A stretch of 64,000 nucleotides of DNA from Acanthococcus lagerstroemiae (GCA_031841125.1 CM063110.1:51745946-51809945), one strand, 5' to 3'; positions 45,335 to 58,245 are shown, numbered from the stretch's first letter. Numbers and translations: made by a program. The notes: generated from the sequence alone by a model not told the origin.

Positions 45335-45478
45335 TAATGCAACTTGAAGAGGAGGTGTCTGTACCCCCATACAACTTCGTTGAATAGTGTTTTTCTAATT
45401 TTAGCACCCCTCTAACACCCCTTTCCCTTTGGGTCAAGACCAGACTCCCCTGATGACACTAAGCTGGCTACGTTACTG
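45335..45478 (-). mobile_element. MITE family M copy
   Basis: Contains AACTTCGTTGAATAGTGTTTTTCTAATTTTAGCACCCCTCTAACACCCC and GGTCAAGACCAGACTCC, ending AAGCTGGCTACGTTACTG (45461-45478). This is the same layout as the complement of the two copies at 60622-61042. The left end is blurred and no octamer duplication was found. Confidence 0.65.
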
Positions 45479-46221
45479 CGCAGACACAGAATAGAAATCA
45501 GTTGTTATTGTTTGACTATTCATGAAAATGTGTCCTGTGTGTCACGTATCAAAATATGAAAATGTGAAATACCTTTAGCTACAAGTGTCATTAATTGTCA
45601 TAATTAAGTACATGCATTATTGCAAGATTAATCAAACTTCCAATTTGGTGCAGCAGTTTACTTATAAAACGTGTACATATCTACCACATACAAATATTGA
45701 AATATTAAGAAGGTAGATATCTACACCTGCAGTTACAAAATAAAGAACATTGCCCTGCGTGAGTATAATAGATGTGCTTTTCCTTTTACACTTTTTTTCT
45801 CTCTGCTACAGTCATTAATAAAAACATGTTTTTAAAATTCTTGTTCAACGAATGACATTTACAAACTATTTTGAATGCATGTACCTGGCCCATTCAAACT
45901 TTTTCCATGTTAAGCAGTTATCTATAGCTACAGTTATAACAAAGGGAATTGAGATACCTAAGTATATTAGATGCGCTTTTTACCATGAGTAAAACCAATC
46001 CATTGACTTTTTTTTTTTTAATTCATTAAGAATACATCTAAATTATTAGCAAATCAACGAAAATCCAATGTCTAGATGATGAGATGCATATATATCATGA
46101 CAGTGCTATTCAATGAATTATGGTTCTTGAAATTTTGTAAACTATTTTGAATACACATATCTGGCCCATTCAAAATGTTCCTGCTGCATCTTCCTCTCCA
46201 AAATCCTGGTGTCTTCGAGTT
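45479..46221. other. Unannotated AT-rich DNA
   Basis: CTGGCCCATTCAAA occurs at about 45886 and 46161 with similar flanks (TTTTGAATGCATGTACCTGG / TTTTGAATACACATATCTGG), suggesting an old ~275-bp duplication. Nothing else recognised. Confidence 0.45.
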
Positions 46222-46345
46222 TACCGGGGCAGTTGCAGGATGTGTGTTGGAGCATATGACGATGCACGCATGCCAAATTGGCTCCCCAGACACCTGGCCC
46301 CGGAAACTACCCTTTCAGGTATCGCATCAGTGGCCAGAGGGACAG
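46222..46345 (+). repeat. Dispersed repeat D, copy 3
   Basis: GTGTGTTGGAGCATATGACGATGCACGCATGCCAAATTGGCTCCCCAGACACC, then GAAACTACCCTTTCAGGTATCGCATCAGTG, aligned with copies at 10640 and 19440. This is the most diverged of the three. Confidence 0.7.
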
Positions 46346-48174
46346 GACAGTTGTAGGATACTCTTGTGGAATCTTTCATTAATATTAAATATTCATTAAA
46401 GCTTTTTTTCTTATACGTAATGTAGATTAGCGGCAAAGAATATGTATAACATGCACTGCACACATACACACCATATAGGTACTTAGGAAAATCTGCACTG
46501 AGGGAATTGTGCTTCAAATAGTTTAGTTAGTAATAACTTACATGTACTGCGATACAGAACTAAATACATACCAATTTCATCTGTCTAACTCACTGAAGCC
46601 AACTTACTTTAGTCAGCTCACTTTAGCCTGCAGTCTATATGAGCCGCAAAGCCGGTTAGCTAGTACAGTATATGTATATAGAGTTTAGTAACATCAAGTA
46701 GTCGAATGATCGTCTCCAAGTAGCATACATAATCTGTCACTTAGCTTCCTACAATGTCTATGTTATACAAAAACTATGTCAGAAATAGTAATACGCTATA
46801 TTTATCTGAAAATATAATTTCTTTGTTTCTTGATCTGAGCCATCCATGTTGTCTGTTAAAAGTAGTAAGATTGTAATGGTTTTCAGTATTCTTGATGAAG
46901 AAACGCGTGACTAAAATACAATGTATCTGTTAGAACACTTTGTAGTAAGTTAGTTGAACTTTTGTGTTCACCACTTTGCTTGCCCTTGTGTGTTGCTTGT
47001 TACAGGCAACGATACATCATCTATGCTTCCAGTTCAGTTATCTTGTCCCTACTGTTGGTCTCATACCCTCACCGCTCTCATCGTCTTGTCGCACTTTTTG
47101 TCACCTTATCGCATTTTTCACCTCCAATGATATGCAATCAAAGATAAGCTCATTAGCTCGTTCTATAACTTGCTAAAAAGTACGTATACGTACAAGCATA
47201 AGCACACATACCTGTTGGCCTTTTAATGTGACATCTTAACATCTGTGATTTTGCGTTGTAGCCTCTTGCACCAATTTGCAGCAAAAGCTCGTAAACTGTG
47301 TCATTTGTTCGCTCACTTGAAACCCAATTATAATAATTGACCATCGGCAGGGAAAACGCGTAAAATGAAGTTTAAATATGCAATTAGCTGGCTACGTGTA
47401 TATGTAATGCGGAGAGTATATTATAATGGCGCCCGTGTCAAATAAGTATCTAATCGCGCGATAGATGTAGAAGTAAATATATAAGATTTATCGCGATCAT
47501 GGAAATTCACCGCTTCTATTCAAAGGTAGCCATTAATTGCTCGCCTCTAGTTAATGCTAATTCTGGTCGGATTATATTCCACGTTTCGCTCGTTTCGGTT
47601 TATCGGACTAGTATACTTAACTGAAGTTCGTATACTCTGCCAACATCTATCAACTTAGCTCGGTTCTCGTTTGCGGAATTAGAACAAATCATTTCCAGTA
47701 AACTAGCTCGCAGACTAATAACAATTATTCTTTTCGTGTGCTATGAAATTATTATGTCGGTTTTCGTGATCTTCCGGTACCGGCATTGCACTGGCGAGAT
47801 GTTGTATGTATGTACTATTGTATGCATGTATATGTGTGTATAATGCAATCTCTCGAGAAGTGTACGAGTCCGACGCAGTAATGACAGAGCGTCCTTGCCT
47901 AGCTCATCGATAGCTAGTTTCATGTTTTGCTCAATGATAATGTTACATATTGATGACTGGGCATATTTATTGATACCTAATTATATTCGAACAGATACGG
48001 CTGGTCATCTGGAATTCGAGCATTAGCCTCGACTTTCATTACCTTTTCTTTTTTCGTTGCAGTATGTCAGTATTGTGTAGTCTTGTCTTTGAAACGAGGA
48101 TAGGTATTGCTTTGCTCTCTGTGTACTGTGAATGGTTTGGAAATGTAATTAAATTCGTTCATTAATCGAAAAAA
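46346..48174. other. Unannotated AT-rich DNA
   Basis: No exon, RNA or paired element ends recognised. A TATGTATG-type simple patch lies near 47800-47840. Confidence 0.45.
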
Positions 48175-48541
48175 TTGGTGCTGGATGAGTTGAGAAGAAC
48201 CTCGACTAGTTGGAAAGGATGTGAATGTTTAAACCTAGTGCACTTCGAGCGTATTCGTGTGCAGATGGACTGGCGCTTGTTAGAAATGATGGGCTGTGTT
48301 GATACATCTGCTTATCGTATGTTGCAGTCACATAGTCCAGTGATTGTTGAGAACAAAAGATTGGTGTTGGATGAGTTGAGAAGAACCTCCGACTAGTTGG
48401 AAAGGATGTGAATGTTTAAACCTAGTGCACCTCGAGCATATTTGTGTGCAGATTGACTGGCGCTTGTTAGAAATGATGGGCTGTGTTGATACATGTGCTT
48501 ATCGTATGTTGCAGTCACATAGTCCAGTGATTGTTGGGAAT
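48175..48541 (+). repeat. Recent tandem duplication, 186-bp unit
   Basis: TTGGTGCTGGATGAGTTGAGAAGAACCTC at 48175 and its near copy at 48361 head two units that agree at all but about ten positions over ~180 bp, ending CATAGTCCAGTGATTGTTG. An inserted C in the second unit changes frame, so the 73-codon ORF spanning the first is not conserved. Confidence 0.95.
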
Positions 48542-51500
48542 TAGTTTTTCTTATAGAATCAATGGAATCTTCTTGTTTTGAAAATTACCTGGCGAAAATC
48601 TTCCAGACTGTGGGTACTATGGTCTGTTAACTAGTCTGGGGAGTAATAAAGACGCTCGTTTTGTCTGACAGCTCTTTTATATGTATACAATTGCCTCGAC
48701 TACCACATCAAGACAGTTTCTCGAGTGGAATTGAAGAATCCATCGGGAAAGGCATCAGTTATTCGAGGTTCAACTTGAATGGAGTAAAGAAGGGGATACC
48801 ATAATGGCTTGTTTGAAAAACTGGGAATATATAAATTTTTCTAATTACAAGATATTTATTCAGGCTCTTGTCGACTGTTTTCTAGTGAAGTAAACAAAAC
48901 CCGCGGGTACAGCTAGCAAACAAGGAACGAAGACTGGCAATAATTGATGAGAAAACACGTGGGAGTGGCAGCTCTTGTACTCTCGTCCTCACTCAGCATT
49001 TTGCTTGCGTAGGCATTGGAACTATCAATATAATGCTCAGGGATCCATTATTTGATCTACAGCGAGGAGGTCGAAAGATTTCTGTTAATTTTCAAGCCAG
49101 ACTTGATGATTTTTCCGGCCGGAATTTGTTTCCAAACAATTCGGCGGGCTTCGTGTCACCGTTCGCCATTTCCCTTTCCTATGTAGGGCTTAAATTATGT
49201 ACAGTTTCAGATTGAAGGAAAGCCGATACTATTTATTTAATAATTTCTGTATTCCATTCCAAACTCACCCTCTCGACAGGCTAATTAAAATTTACGCTCG
49301 TCGGCTGATTTGGAATAGCCGAAAAATCACACCGCCGCCGAACAGCATCATTTCGAAAATTAACGATGCCCGTGTTTCCCTCGATATTTACGAGAGCTTT
49401 TTTTCTGTTTCGTTTTTCTCGTAAAGCTTTCCTTGTTTGTTCGGCGTTGAGCAGAACAAAACGAGGGAAAAAATAAGTCGTGCGCTGGTATTATTTATAA
49501 TAAAGGCTCGTTTTCGATATTCGCCGCGTCGCTTGTATATACAGCATGCATGTGTACATAGTGGATATATTTTTCAGAAGGAATTTTTTAGATTCGCGCG
49601 CAAATGTAGCAGAATATAGTGCGAGCGTGTTCGTCGTCGTTTGGCGTCTTAATTCAGTCGTGAAATTGAATGTTACGACTTTTTCGAACTTGAGGCCAAG
49701 TAAACTGTTTCTGTCGAGATGTCTGCCGGTTTGCATCAGCTCTATTGTGCGACGTTACACACATAGTTACGCAGCGTATACTTATTTATTATTCGCCTTC
49801 GAAAAGCTCGATTATCCGCCATTTCCGTTGGCAACCCGCGAAGCAAGATGCGGTGCCTTGTGCGTCTCCGGCACTTTACCAAAAGCAATATCCACACTTA
49901 GACAATCGCGCCGATGGATGTTCTTCGCTGTTATTCCATCACCTGGGACATCTTGAAAATCGGAGGTCCTCACGATTAGGAGCAGTTAAGTTAGGTCTAG
50001 TTAGGTACAGTTTGGAGGAAATCTTAAGATCCCTTTCCTTCCCGGGCATCTGTGGAAATGTTACTTCATATACCTAAAAACGGCTTCAACAGACTCTATT
50101 CCAGCCGTGTGTTACTTCAATAATCTATAAATTACGTACGATGCTGGAATAGTCTCAAGTTTCGAGAATTTTGAGCTCGACAGCTTAACATTTCCATAGA
50201 TACCCGGGAATGAAAAGAATTTAGGAAATGAATACATAGAGATGACCGGCTGTATCTGCAATGCCCTAACAATCTTCCCGACGTCTCTGAGGTAATGCTC
50301 AAAAAGACGGATTCCAGGGCTTGGGTTGGGAGTAAAAAAACAAAAACAAATTAGTAGTCAGTTTTATTTATGAAGAGCTCGGTATCTTCCTGATGATTAT
50401 TGAAACTTCAGTTTAGCTCAGTACTACCTATATTAATAATGGCTCACTGCGATGGTATATCTTTAGTCTCTGAACTAGTAAGTTGCGTCTCTTCACTTTT
50501 CTCTCCCTGTGCTAATCGTTTCACTTCTGAGAAGGATTTACACTTTGTATCCTTCATTATCTACTCTTTGTAGCTCATTCTTTGCCTTCCTTTCCAGTTC
50601 TTTCCTTCAACCATTTTCTCCAGCAGTAATAACCAGATCTGTAGAATCAGCGTCAAAAGACACTCGTTTGAAGTCAAAATGGTGTCGGTCCTTGACTGTC
50701 ACGTAGGCTCCGCCCACTTGTATAGGAGAATTGGATCGATCAAAAGTGTGTCAAAAAGTTGAAAATGCGTCAGAGTGCTCTGATTGGTTGAATGATTGTC
50801 AAAATATCAAAATACCATATCAAAATTCGCAAAATTGACGCAGGTCAAAATCATGTCAACCTTTGCAGATCGTGAATAGTAATGACAGTACTAGCTCAAT
50901 CATGGCCACTCCTAATCCTGGGAAACCTTAGCCATACGGACTGCTACAGAACTATTGAAAACGCTGAGAAGCCATTGGACCAAAAATTCACGTATTTTGT
51001 TGTACAGACGTTGTTTGACATTTACACTAATACTGTTCACAAAGCTGAAGAGAAACTACAAAAGACCAGAGGGACATCATTCAGAGTTGGAATTCCCATG
51101 TTCTTACTATAAGATAGCTTTGATGTATCGCCAAGGCCGACGATGAACTCAGTTACACTTATCAGCGATATTCAGTAAAACGTGCAAAAGAAAAATGCGG
51201 AAAGAAAAGAGAACACAGAAATCTGCGGGACCAGAAGTGTCATAATATTGTGCTACATTTTATAGAGAATTGAGATAACATGATCGAATGTGTTCAAGAA
51301 TTGCTAGATAAGTGTTTCAGGCACTGGAGTGACTTTTCGCCTTTCGCCATCAGTAAGACCATTTGGACTGAGGAAGGCAGGAACTACAGTCCACACAATC
51401 TCATGCTCTCTCTCTCCTCCCTCCCTCCCTCTCCCTCCTCTCCCCCTCGCGCTGCTAATAAGAAATTGATTATGAGAACCATTGTTTCCATCATCAGTAC

Positions 51501-52479
51501 TCTGGAAGACTGGAACCATTCCTTTCCGGGGAAGAAATCTATGAGGGAAGACATCATTCGACCGTTCTATCAAATTGCATAGCAAATGAGGTGTTCGAGT
51601 TCACATTATTGTATTTCTTCGGTATTTTCTGAACAGTCTTTCGCATTTTTAGAACTGATTTTTTTGGACACGACTGTTTTCGGAAAATTGTCCTTAAATT
51701 TTATATGAGGGTGTGTATATTGAACCCCCCCCCCCCGGAGCTAATGGGCTACAAATTTCTTCGTTCACGCTTTTTTCGGTCTTGTGGTCAATACGACTTC
51801 GATGAAACGATTCACTGTTGCCGCCTCCGCCATGCCGGTTCCCATTTCAGCGTTCCGAAATAAATATTTGACGACGAATTATGTGTCGTGTAAACTAACA
51901 AATCAACTCGGAACGAGAAAAAGCGACCCGAGTTGACTGCGTGTATGTGTGTAGTACGTATGTACGTATTCTAATTCAATTAAAAAACGGTACAATACTA
52001 ACAAACTGAGCTAATGACTCGAGTAAAAAATAATCCTAAATGTGGGGAAGTTTAATTAGAAAATAACAAAACTTAACAAGCCGCTGGCACGCAGTCTGTT
52101 TCCTGATAACGAGAGCACTTCGTGACCCATCAAGTTCACCGACACGAAACAGTATCGGCGAGTTTCGACAGCAGTCGATTCCGCACAACTATTCATCCAT
52201 TTTCATTCACCCTATATTATAAATATTTCGTTTTTTAAAAATGTTTTCCTAAGTGTGCACTAGAGCGCACTACGTCAGTCAGTGCTATCTTTCGTATCTA
52301 ATTCGTTGTATAATCGTTTTTGCATAATCGAATGTTGAAAATTAAGAACGAATATTAGTGGATTTTTTAAAATTGCAATACAATCGCAGCAGAACCATCG
52401 AGTAGCCCGGAATGTTGAGGTTAGAAATATTTCGTTCAATATTGCTCTAGTATTCCATAACCATATCTGAATTATGGGA
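48542..52479. other. Unannotated DNA
   Basis: Overlapping ORFs at 49546-49956 and 49745-50077 (136 and 110 codons) and at 51280-51582 (100 codons, crossing a CTCC-rich tract) have no domain I recognise and conflict with ORFs on the other strand. A C run lies at 51725-51736. No transposon was identified. Confidence 0.4.
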
Positions 52480-52800
52480 TACTGGACTGACCGTGAGGCT
52501 CGTTGAATGCCAGTAAAACGTCAAACTTGGAGTATCAGTAAGACATTACATAATAGCAGCATTAGCTGCTCCTGAATGCTCCTGAGACATTCAGACCAAT
52601 ATAGATGTTTGCAATTCTCTCGAGACTCATTTAGAGCCATCAATTATGATTTTGTTAAGAAATCGTCAGAAACTTGGAGGTTCTTCTAGGCAATATTAAC
52701 GCACATCCAGGTCCCTTTGGACTATAGTAAGACTCGTTAGGACTCAAGCCTCATTAAGACTGCCTTAAAGTGCATTTAGATTCTCTCAAGATTCTTCGAA
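52480..52800 (-). repeat. AGTCTTAA-type degenerate repeat patch
   Basis: TAAGACTCGTTAGGACTCAAGCCTCATTAAGACTGCC and similar phrases at 52530-52790 are the complement of the motif filling 14840-17770. The repeat is irregular. Confidence 0.5.
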
Positions 52801-53498
52801 AACGAATTTGAACTAATAAGTCGCGAAGTTTTATTCAGATTTCAGGTACCAAGGGGAGGGGGTTAGAGGTATTATAAAATTAATAGTATAAAAAGACGTA
52901 AACAATGTTTTGGAATTTTTCGTGTATCAAAATATATTATGCCGAATATGGTTGAATCTGGAAAATAAAATAGAGGTAACGTTATCAAAGAACAAAGAGC
53001 AGGAATTCATTTAGTCATTAGCTAAAAATAAAAGACCGGTAGAAAAATTAAAAAATTGTAAATAATTAGTCCCGGCAAAGTATTAATGAGAGGCTTATAA
53101 ATGGAGGGCTGAGTGCAAGGAGTAGATGAGTTCATTTCCTTGAATACTGCAAGAAAATCAATCACTTTTGCTTTCATCTCTCCAAATCTAAATAAGATTA
53201 AAACCAAAAAGAGGGGGAGGGAGAGAAACAGTTCCAAATAACGAAAAGTAATTACTCCCTTGGTCATTTATATGAGGAGTGCTTTTCTAAATTTCAGTAA
53301 ATGCATATATCTCATTGGTTTTAGGAGCACAAAAAATTGTCTGTAGATCTCGTTTTAGTTTATTTTTTCTCTGATGTTGAAAGGAGGTTTTTTCATTAGC
53401 CAATATTGTAATGACATGAAAAAAATACATTTTTTTGTTTCTTTGCAATTCGAGGTTGACGTATTGATGAGTTGGGGGATTCGGAAAATAGAGACGAC

Positions 53499-53905
53499 TT
53501 AGCGCAACACCTCGACGATTCTTCGAGTCACGTCATTACTCAGGTCCTCTAAGGTGGATAAACGAACTCCCCGAAGAGATCCCTTTAACTTCGGGAACAG
53601 ATCGTAGTCAGGCGGACTTAGATCTGGACTACAGGGCGAATATATGTAGTAACGTTTCATAGCCATTTTCGATAAGATAATCGGTGACGGGTGCTACGAT
53701 ATGTGGACGTGCATTGTCGTGAAGAAAGATTATTCCACATTCCAGCTTTCCAGGTCGGATTTTTCGAAGCTGTGGGTTTCAAATTTTTTCGTAAAAATTC
53801 TTTATAACACTCTGCGGTGATATCACGACCAGCAGGAACCTATTTGTTCCCATAATTCCCATAATATGATTATAGACAAAGATCGTCACCTGTGATGATT
53901 GAAGG
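53499..53905 (-). pseudogene. Mariner-type transposase fragment
   Basis: On the minus strand, 53703-53727 reads FLHDNARPH, the second catalytic Asp motif of mariner transposases. It continues as IVAPVTDYLIENGYETLLH. A frameshift near 53643 leads into YSPCSPDLSPPDYDLFPKLK, which carries the third catalytic Asp (SPPD) about 34-36 residues on. It ends ...RRIVEVLR with a stop at 53499-53501. An Asp rather than Glu at the third position fits mariner (DD34D) rather than Tc1. Upstream, 53760-53900 gives GIMGTNRFLLVVI and KNFTKKFETHSFEK, matching the preceding catalytic-core region in weak form. The first catalytic Asp and the DNA-binding domain were not recovered, and terminal repeats were not found. 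Non-functional. Confidence 0.85.
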
Positions 53906-54554
53906 TCAACCGTTTCTCAGGTTGTTTTCTATGCTTATAAGACACTGTCGAAAAGGTTTAGACCAATGTAGAGAATCGTGGAACAGTTCACCACATTATT
54001 ACCGCAAACTTCAAATAATGAACCATTAATTTTGGGCACAGATTTTGCCGCGAAGAGTTTCGATCTTAATGTGTGCACGTTGCTCCAAAGAATCGTCGGG
54101 ATGTTGCGTTAACTTGACATCTTTTCGAGTTATTATACGATAAAAACAAATACATGTACGTGTCTTAGTTAAAGCTCAGGCTACACAATGAGCCCACACG
54201 AACCTGATAGGTGAATTACTGCGGCCGCCAGAGCGCGCTGTGCAAAACTTGTAGGACATCCCTTGTAGAAACATGGACATGGACACTGAATGATACAAAA
54301 ATAGTGCTTATTTTTCTAGCTATGCCGACTGGCTACAGGAATTTTTCGAATGCCTCTTCTCATATATGTCGCCTTTCCTCGGGACTTACAGCCCTGCTTC
54401 TTCCGACTGTGTCAGACCCTGGCTGGTCGTACACTGGAACCAGTGCAGGCGGCAAACAAGCCTTTAACCAATCACGTTTCACTCTGGAACCAGCGAAAGC
54501 AAATGATTTAGCGGGCGGTCAGGTCGAAGCGACTATCAATATATGAGCGACATC
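53906..54554. other. Possible 5' remainder of the mariner copy and unannotated DNA
   Basis: Minus-strand phrases such as GATC(T)TH and ETLRGKIC near 54030-54110 might be decayed N-terminal transposase sequence but are too broken to call. A 111-codon plus ORF (54211-54546) has no motif. Confidence 0.35.
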
Positions 54555-54945
54555 TCAAAGCGATATCACGCCTAAAAGGGCGCACACCAGAGCAACATGA
54601 TTTGTGATAAATTGATAAGGTGTTGTTCAGAAATCGCAGCAATTTATCACTTGGCGACTCGCACGTCATATCACCTGGTGCTACCACGGTAACTCAACAG
54701 CTCGTGATACCGCGTTGCTCTTGCTCTAGCGTGCAAAATTTCCTCAGTTTGCTCTGCTTTCTTTTGAAGTGATATTGCGGGTGATGTATTGTTAATTGCT
54801 TTGGTGTGACATGGCAACTCAGCTACTCGTGGCCGCCTTGTTTGAGTGTGCACAGTTTCGTCAACTTGCACTACTTTTAAAGTGATATCGCAGGTGATGT
54901 ATTGTTGCTAGTTGCTCTGGTCTAACTGTCCGCTTACTTTTGCTG
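54555..54945. mobile_element. Candidate inverted-repeat element
   Basis: GCGATATCAC near 54560 is mirrored by GTGATATCGC near 54884, and CACCAGAGCAAC near 54588 by GTTGCTCTGGT near 54915. Inside, GTGATAAATTG (54604) and CAATTTATCAC (about 54642) form a hairpin. The block AAGTGATAT(T/C)GC(G/A)GGTGATGTATTGTT occurs twice (about 54768 and 54882). The nested order of the arms is not simple and no TSD was found, so this is a tentative call. Confidence 0.4.
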
Positions 54946-57101
54946 GTTGTTGACTAAAACGTGATTGATTGATGGGTTGCTTCCTGTGCTGGCTGACTTC
55001 AGTATACGACCTGCCTTCGATTTGTTAGGACGTCATTGGTAGATCTTTTCCATATGCAGGGATGGAACCGTCCTTCCTTACTTTCCATCACTCAATCCAC
55101 TACTGGAGAGTTCTACGAAATCCACCGTGGTTGGCAGAAACTGCGCGGTCTTGGTAGTACTGAAAACTAAATGTGGCTTTCACGGTTCTGAGAGTCTGCA
55201 TGTCTTACTCCCCAGCTGCCGTGATTGTATATGTGCCTATGCAAATGCTCTTTCAAAGTTGGGAATCGAATAAGCTGGAAGTACAGCACGGGGAATCGTG
55301 TGTGCCCCGCATTAGGGATATACATATATTTACAACTGAAGCTCAACACGTATATGATCGCGTGGCCAACGGACGTCAGTTTCGAAGGCACGTGATCGCC
55401 GAGGAAACATTGAAGCGCCATCGAAGGTTCTCGGTGTGCGTTCGTGTGCTACCCTTTTACGCATCAGCCCTAAACCGACTTTCTTTCGTTTTTTTTTTTT
55501 TTTTTTGGTTTTTCTTTTTTCTCGAATAAGCTAATTCGTGACTTCGATACATTTACACGGAAAAGACAATGCCGGCATTAAATACGGGAAGCATTAATCC
55601 TAATTTGGCTAGCGATTTTGTGTAGAACGCGCGACATTCAGATAACAAACCGTTCCGGTAACCATATATTAGGCCGGTCCTTCGGGCCCGTTATTTAAAA
55701 TAGAACACGCTCTGTATACTCTCTCATGGTATTGGCCTGTGTGTATTACCTACGCGTGGAAATACCCTATATTTTTCCTCTCTACGTGTGTTATTAACGC
55801 ACAGCACCGTCGATGTCTAGAATTACGAACGTGAGAATGCGTATACAGTTCTTTCAACTGCAGACCTATATAATATGTTGTATATGTACCTGGAAACGGT
55901 CGGGGGGAGGATTTAGGGGGGGGGGAATGGAATCTTCGGTTTTGAAAACGCGAATTCGAGTATATACGCCGGAAAAAGGAAGAACGTATTCGGCGAGTTC
56001 TGTAATTTAGCGTCCAGTCGATACCCAAACACGGGAATACCTTTTCTTCTATACTTTTCTTTCTCTTCGTGTGCACGTGTACACGTGTATCCCCGGAGAC
56101 CAGTAGAGGCCACTCGGTGTTCACTGTACAGTACACGTATATATATACATCGCGAACAGAAATCACTTTCCGAGACCTTCTGCAGCCTCGTCTGGTCTTG
56201 CGACTACCGGATAATCGAGGCGAAATTTCACCGGAGCAAGAAATAAAATGAAGTTTACACGCTACAGCCAGTCTCTCACTCGCTGTCTCGGTTGCCCTGC
56301 AATCCCTCTGGTTCACTCTGTCGCAGCCGTGCAGTCAGCCCAGCCATCCAGCCGACCAGCGTATAAGCGTAATGTGTATGATACGTTATTGTCGTGACGT
56401 AATCAAAAAATAATTGACATGGCTGAAATTGTAACTTGCTGATGCCAGTAATTACACGGTCGCGAGCGTTATTCAATGTCTTTTGCCGGTTATTTTATGA
56501 CCGTGATTTCGGAGCGAACGATGCGATTGATTCGCCGGGTGAGTCATTCCTCATTCGTCGGGTTGTGCACCCGGCGTCTTGTCGCGTCTTGTCAGGAAAT
56601 CGTATGTGTGCCGCCAGCCGATAATGACAATATACGTGCGCGCAGGAATCGACCCGAAGCTCGTAAATTATTGTACGTACGAATTTTAATACCGGTGTAA
56701 CTAATCGTTAATTACGTCGTTCGGTTTTAATAACTTCAATGTCTCCGAACCGAACGGTTGCTCGTAGAACGAAGCATTCTTGTGCAGGGTCTTGAAGTAG
56801 AAGAGAATCTGAAGGCAGTATATGTGGAAGATGCTTTTCACATTATTGTGAAACCGGCGACGGCTCTTATCCGATTCCGGTAGTATGCGTTCATTCGTAT
56901 CCGATTGTGATAAGCGCACAAACTGGTGTGATAAGAAGTTTGCACTAGCTGCACAGCTGCTTGATGCAATCTGGCGGTTGGAGACTCTTTGAAACCGGCA
57001 GCAACTCTCATTCAGTACCGATGAAAATTGAGGGGGCGCTCGAAACATCTCGATATTTCAGCACGTCGGGAAACTGTGTTGTGCCTTTAAACGCTCTCAT
57101 T
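54946..57101. other. Unannotated DNA
   Basis: A 188-codon minus ORF (55750-56316) is the longest in the window but has no recognisable domain, overlaps opposing ORFs and contains a purine run giving SPPPKSSPRP. I treat it as chance. A T run lies at about 55489-55506. Confidence 0.45.
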
Positions 57102-57499
57102 TACAAGGGCTGTCCAAAAAGTAATGGTAATTGCAGCGTGAGAGAAATTTACGCCGCCGAAAGTGGTAACAGTGCATAGCACCATGTGTCATGAACTGTT
57201 GGCTACCAAATATCCAAGTTTCATGAACATTGGTTCAATAGTACGCACATTATGCGAACCCTCCACTGACGATGGCGTAACAGCCGAAAACGCTCTAGAT
57301 TACAGAAGGAAGAAATATTATTGTGAATTAGCACACACTAATTATAGAATGGAACTATGGAACCAATGTTCATGAAACTTGGATATTTGGTAGCCAGTAG
57401 TTTATGACACTCGGTACTATGTGGTACTATGTTACCAAATTTGGCGGTGTAAATTTCCCTCACAATGCAGTTACCATTACTTTTTGTGCAGCCTGCGTA
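57102..57499. mobile_element. Palindromic Tc1/mariner-type MITE (57104-57497) with TA duplication
   Basis: The left GGCTGTCCAAAAAGTAATGG and the complement of the right, GGCTGCACAAAAAGTAATGG, begin arms about 150 bases long. The arms also share GAGAAATTTACGCCGCC / GGGAAATTTACACCGCC and GGCTACCAAATATCCAAGTTTCATGAACATTGGTTC. TA flanks both sides (57102-57103, 57498-57499). 394 bp, no transposase. Ends of the type GGNTGTCCAAAAAGTA are common in mariner relatives. Confidence 0.88.
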
Positions 57500-57854
57500 C
57501 TTACACGCGCGCTTCGAAACGGATGTGTGAAAAGGGCCTCGCTAGAAAAAACATTCTATCCAGGCAATCCAACGAGGTAAAACCTGAGATGTGCAGTGGA
57601 AGTAACGAAACCAGGCCCCTAACCTGTACCAAACTGTTCGTTTTGTAAATAGGCCCTTCTACTTTTCCACAATCTGGAAATTATATCTATTCATTCTGCG
57701 GTCTTACAGTTAGTCCAGAGCAATAGAACCTGAGCTTCTCAGCGAAAGCAAAGAAATAGGGCCAGTAACCTCTGCGAAAAAAGAACTATTTATTTTGTGG
57801 ATAAAAAATCATTCTACTTTTTCACAATCTGGAACTTGAGCCACTTCTGAAGAA
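57500..57854. other. Unannotated DNA
   Basis: TTCTACTTTT(T)CCACAATCTGGAA occurs at about 57657 and 57812, suggesting an old ~155-bp duplication. Nothing else. Confidence 0.4.
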
Positions 57855-58031
57855 CCAGTTTTGGCAGTAGAGCCAAACCTGGGTCACCGGAAAAGGATAG
57901 TGAGTTTTAGTGTTAGCGAACTATACTTTTCCTAGAGGAGACTAGTTTTGGCAGCAGAGCCAAACCTGGGTCACCGGAAAAGGATAGTGAGTTTTAGTAT
58001 TAGCGAACTGTACTTTCCTAGAGGAGACGAG
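57855..58031 (+). repeat. Tandem duplication, 87-bp unit
   Basis: AGTTTTGGCAG(T/C)AGAGCCAAACCTGGGTCACCGGAAAAGGATAGTGAGTTTTAGT at 57857 and 57944. The two units are nearly identical, so this duplication is recent. Confidence 0.95.
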
Positions 58032-58245
58032 ACAGGCTGACGAGATGTACTCTTTTGAAGCTTCTAAGAAGAGTATTTCCTCTTTTGCTCCAAATTGCTC
58101 AAGAAATACTCTTTTAGCATCAGCCAAATCGATAACAACAATCTTAGGCTGTAGGCATCAATTTCAAATCAATTGAACTGATAAAATTACCACTGATAAA
58201 CAAATTTCAATTATTTCAGAAAAGTTGTGGCTCTGTGACTAACAT

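Noticed and set aside
55750..56316. 188-codon minus-strand ORF, the longest in the window
   Set aside because: No recognisable domain, overlaps ORFs on the other strand, and its proline/serine run comes from a G-rich tract; no splice or start context supports it.
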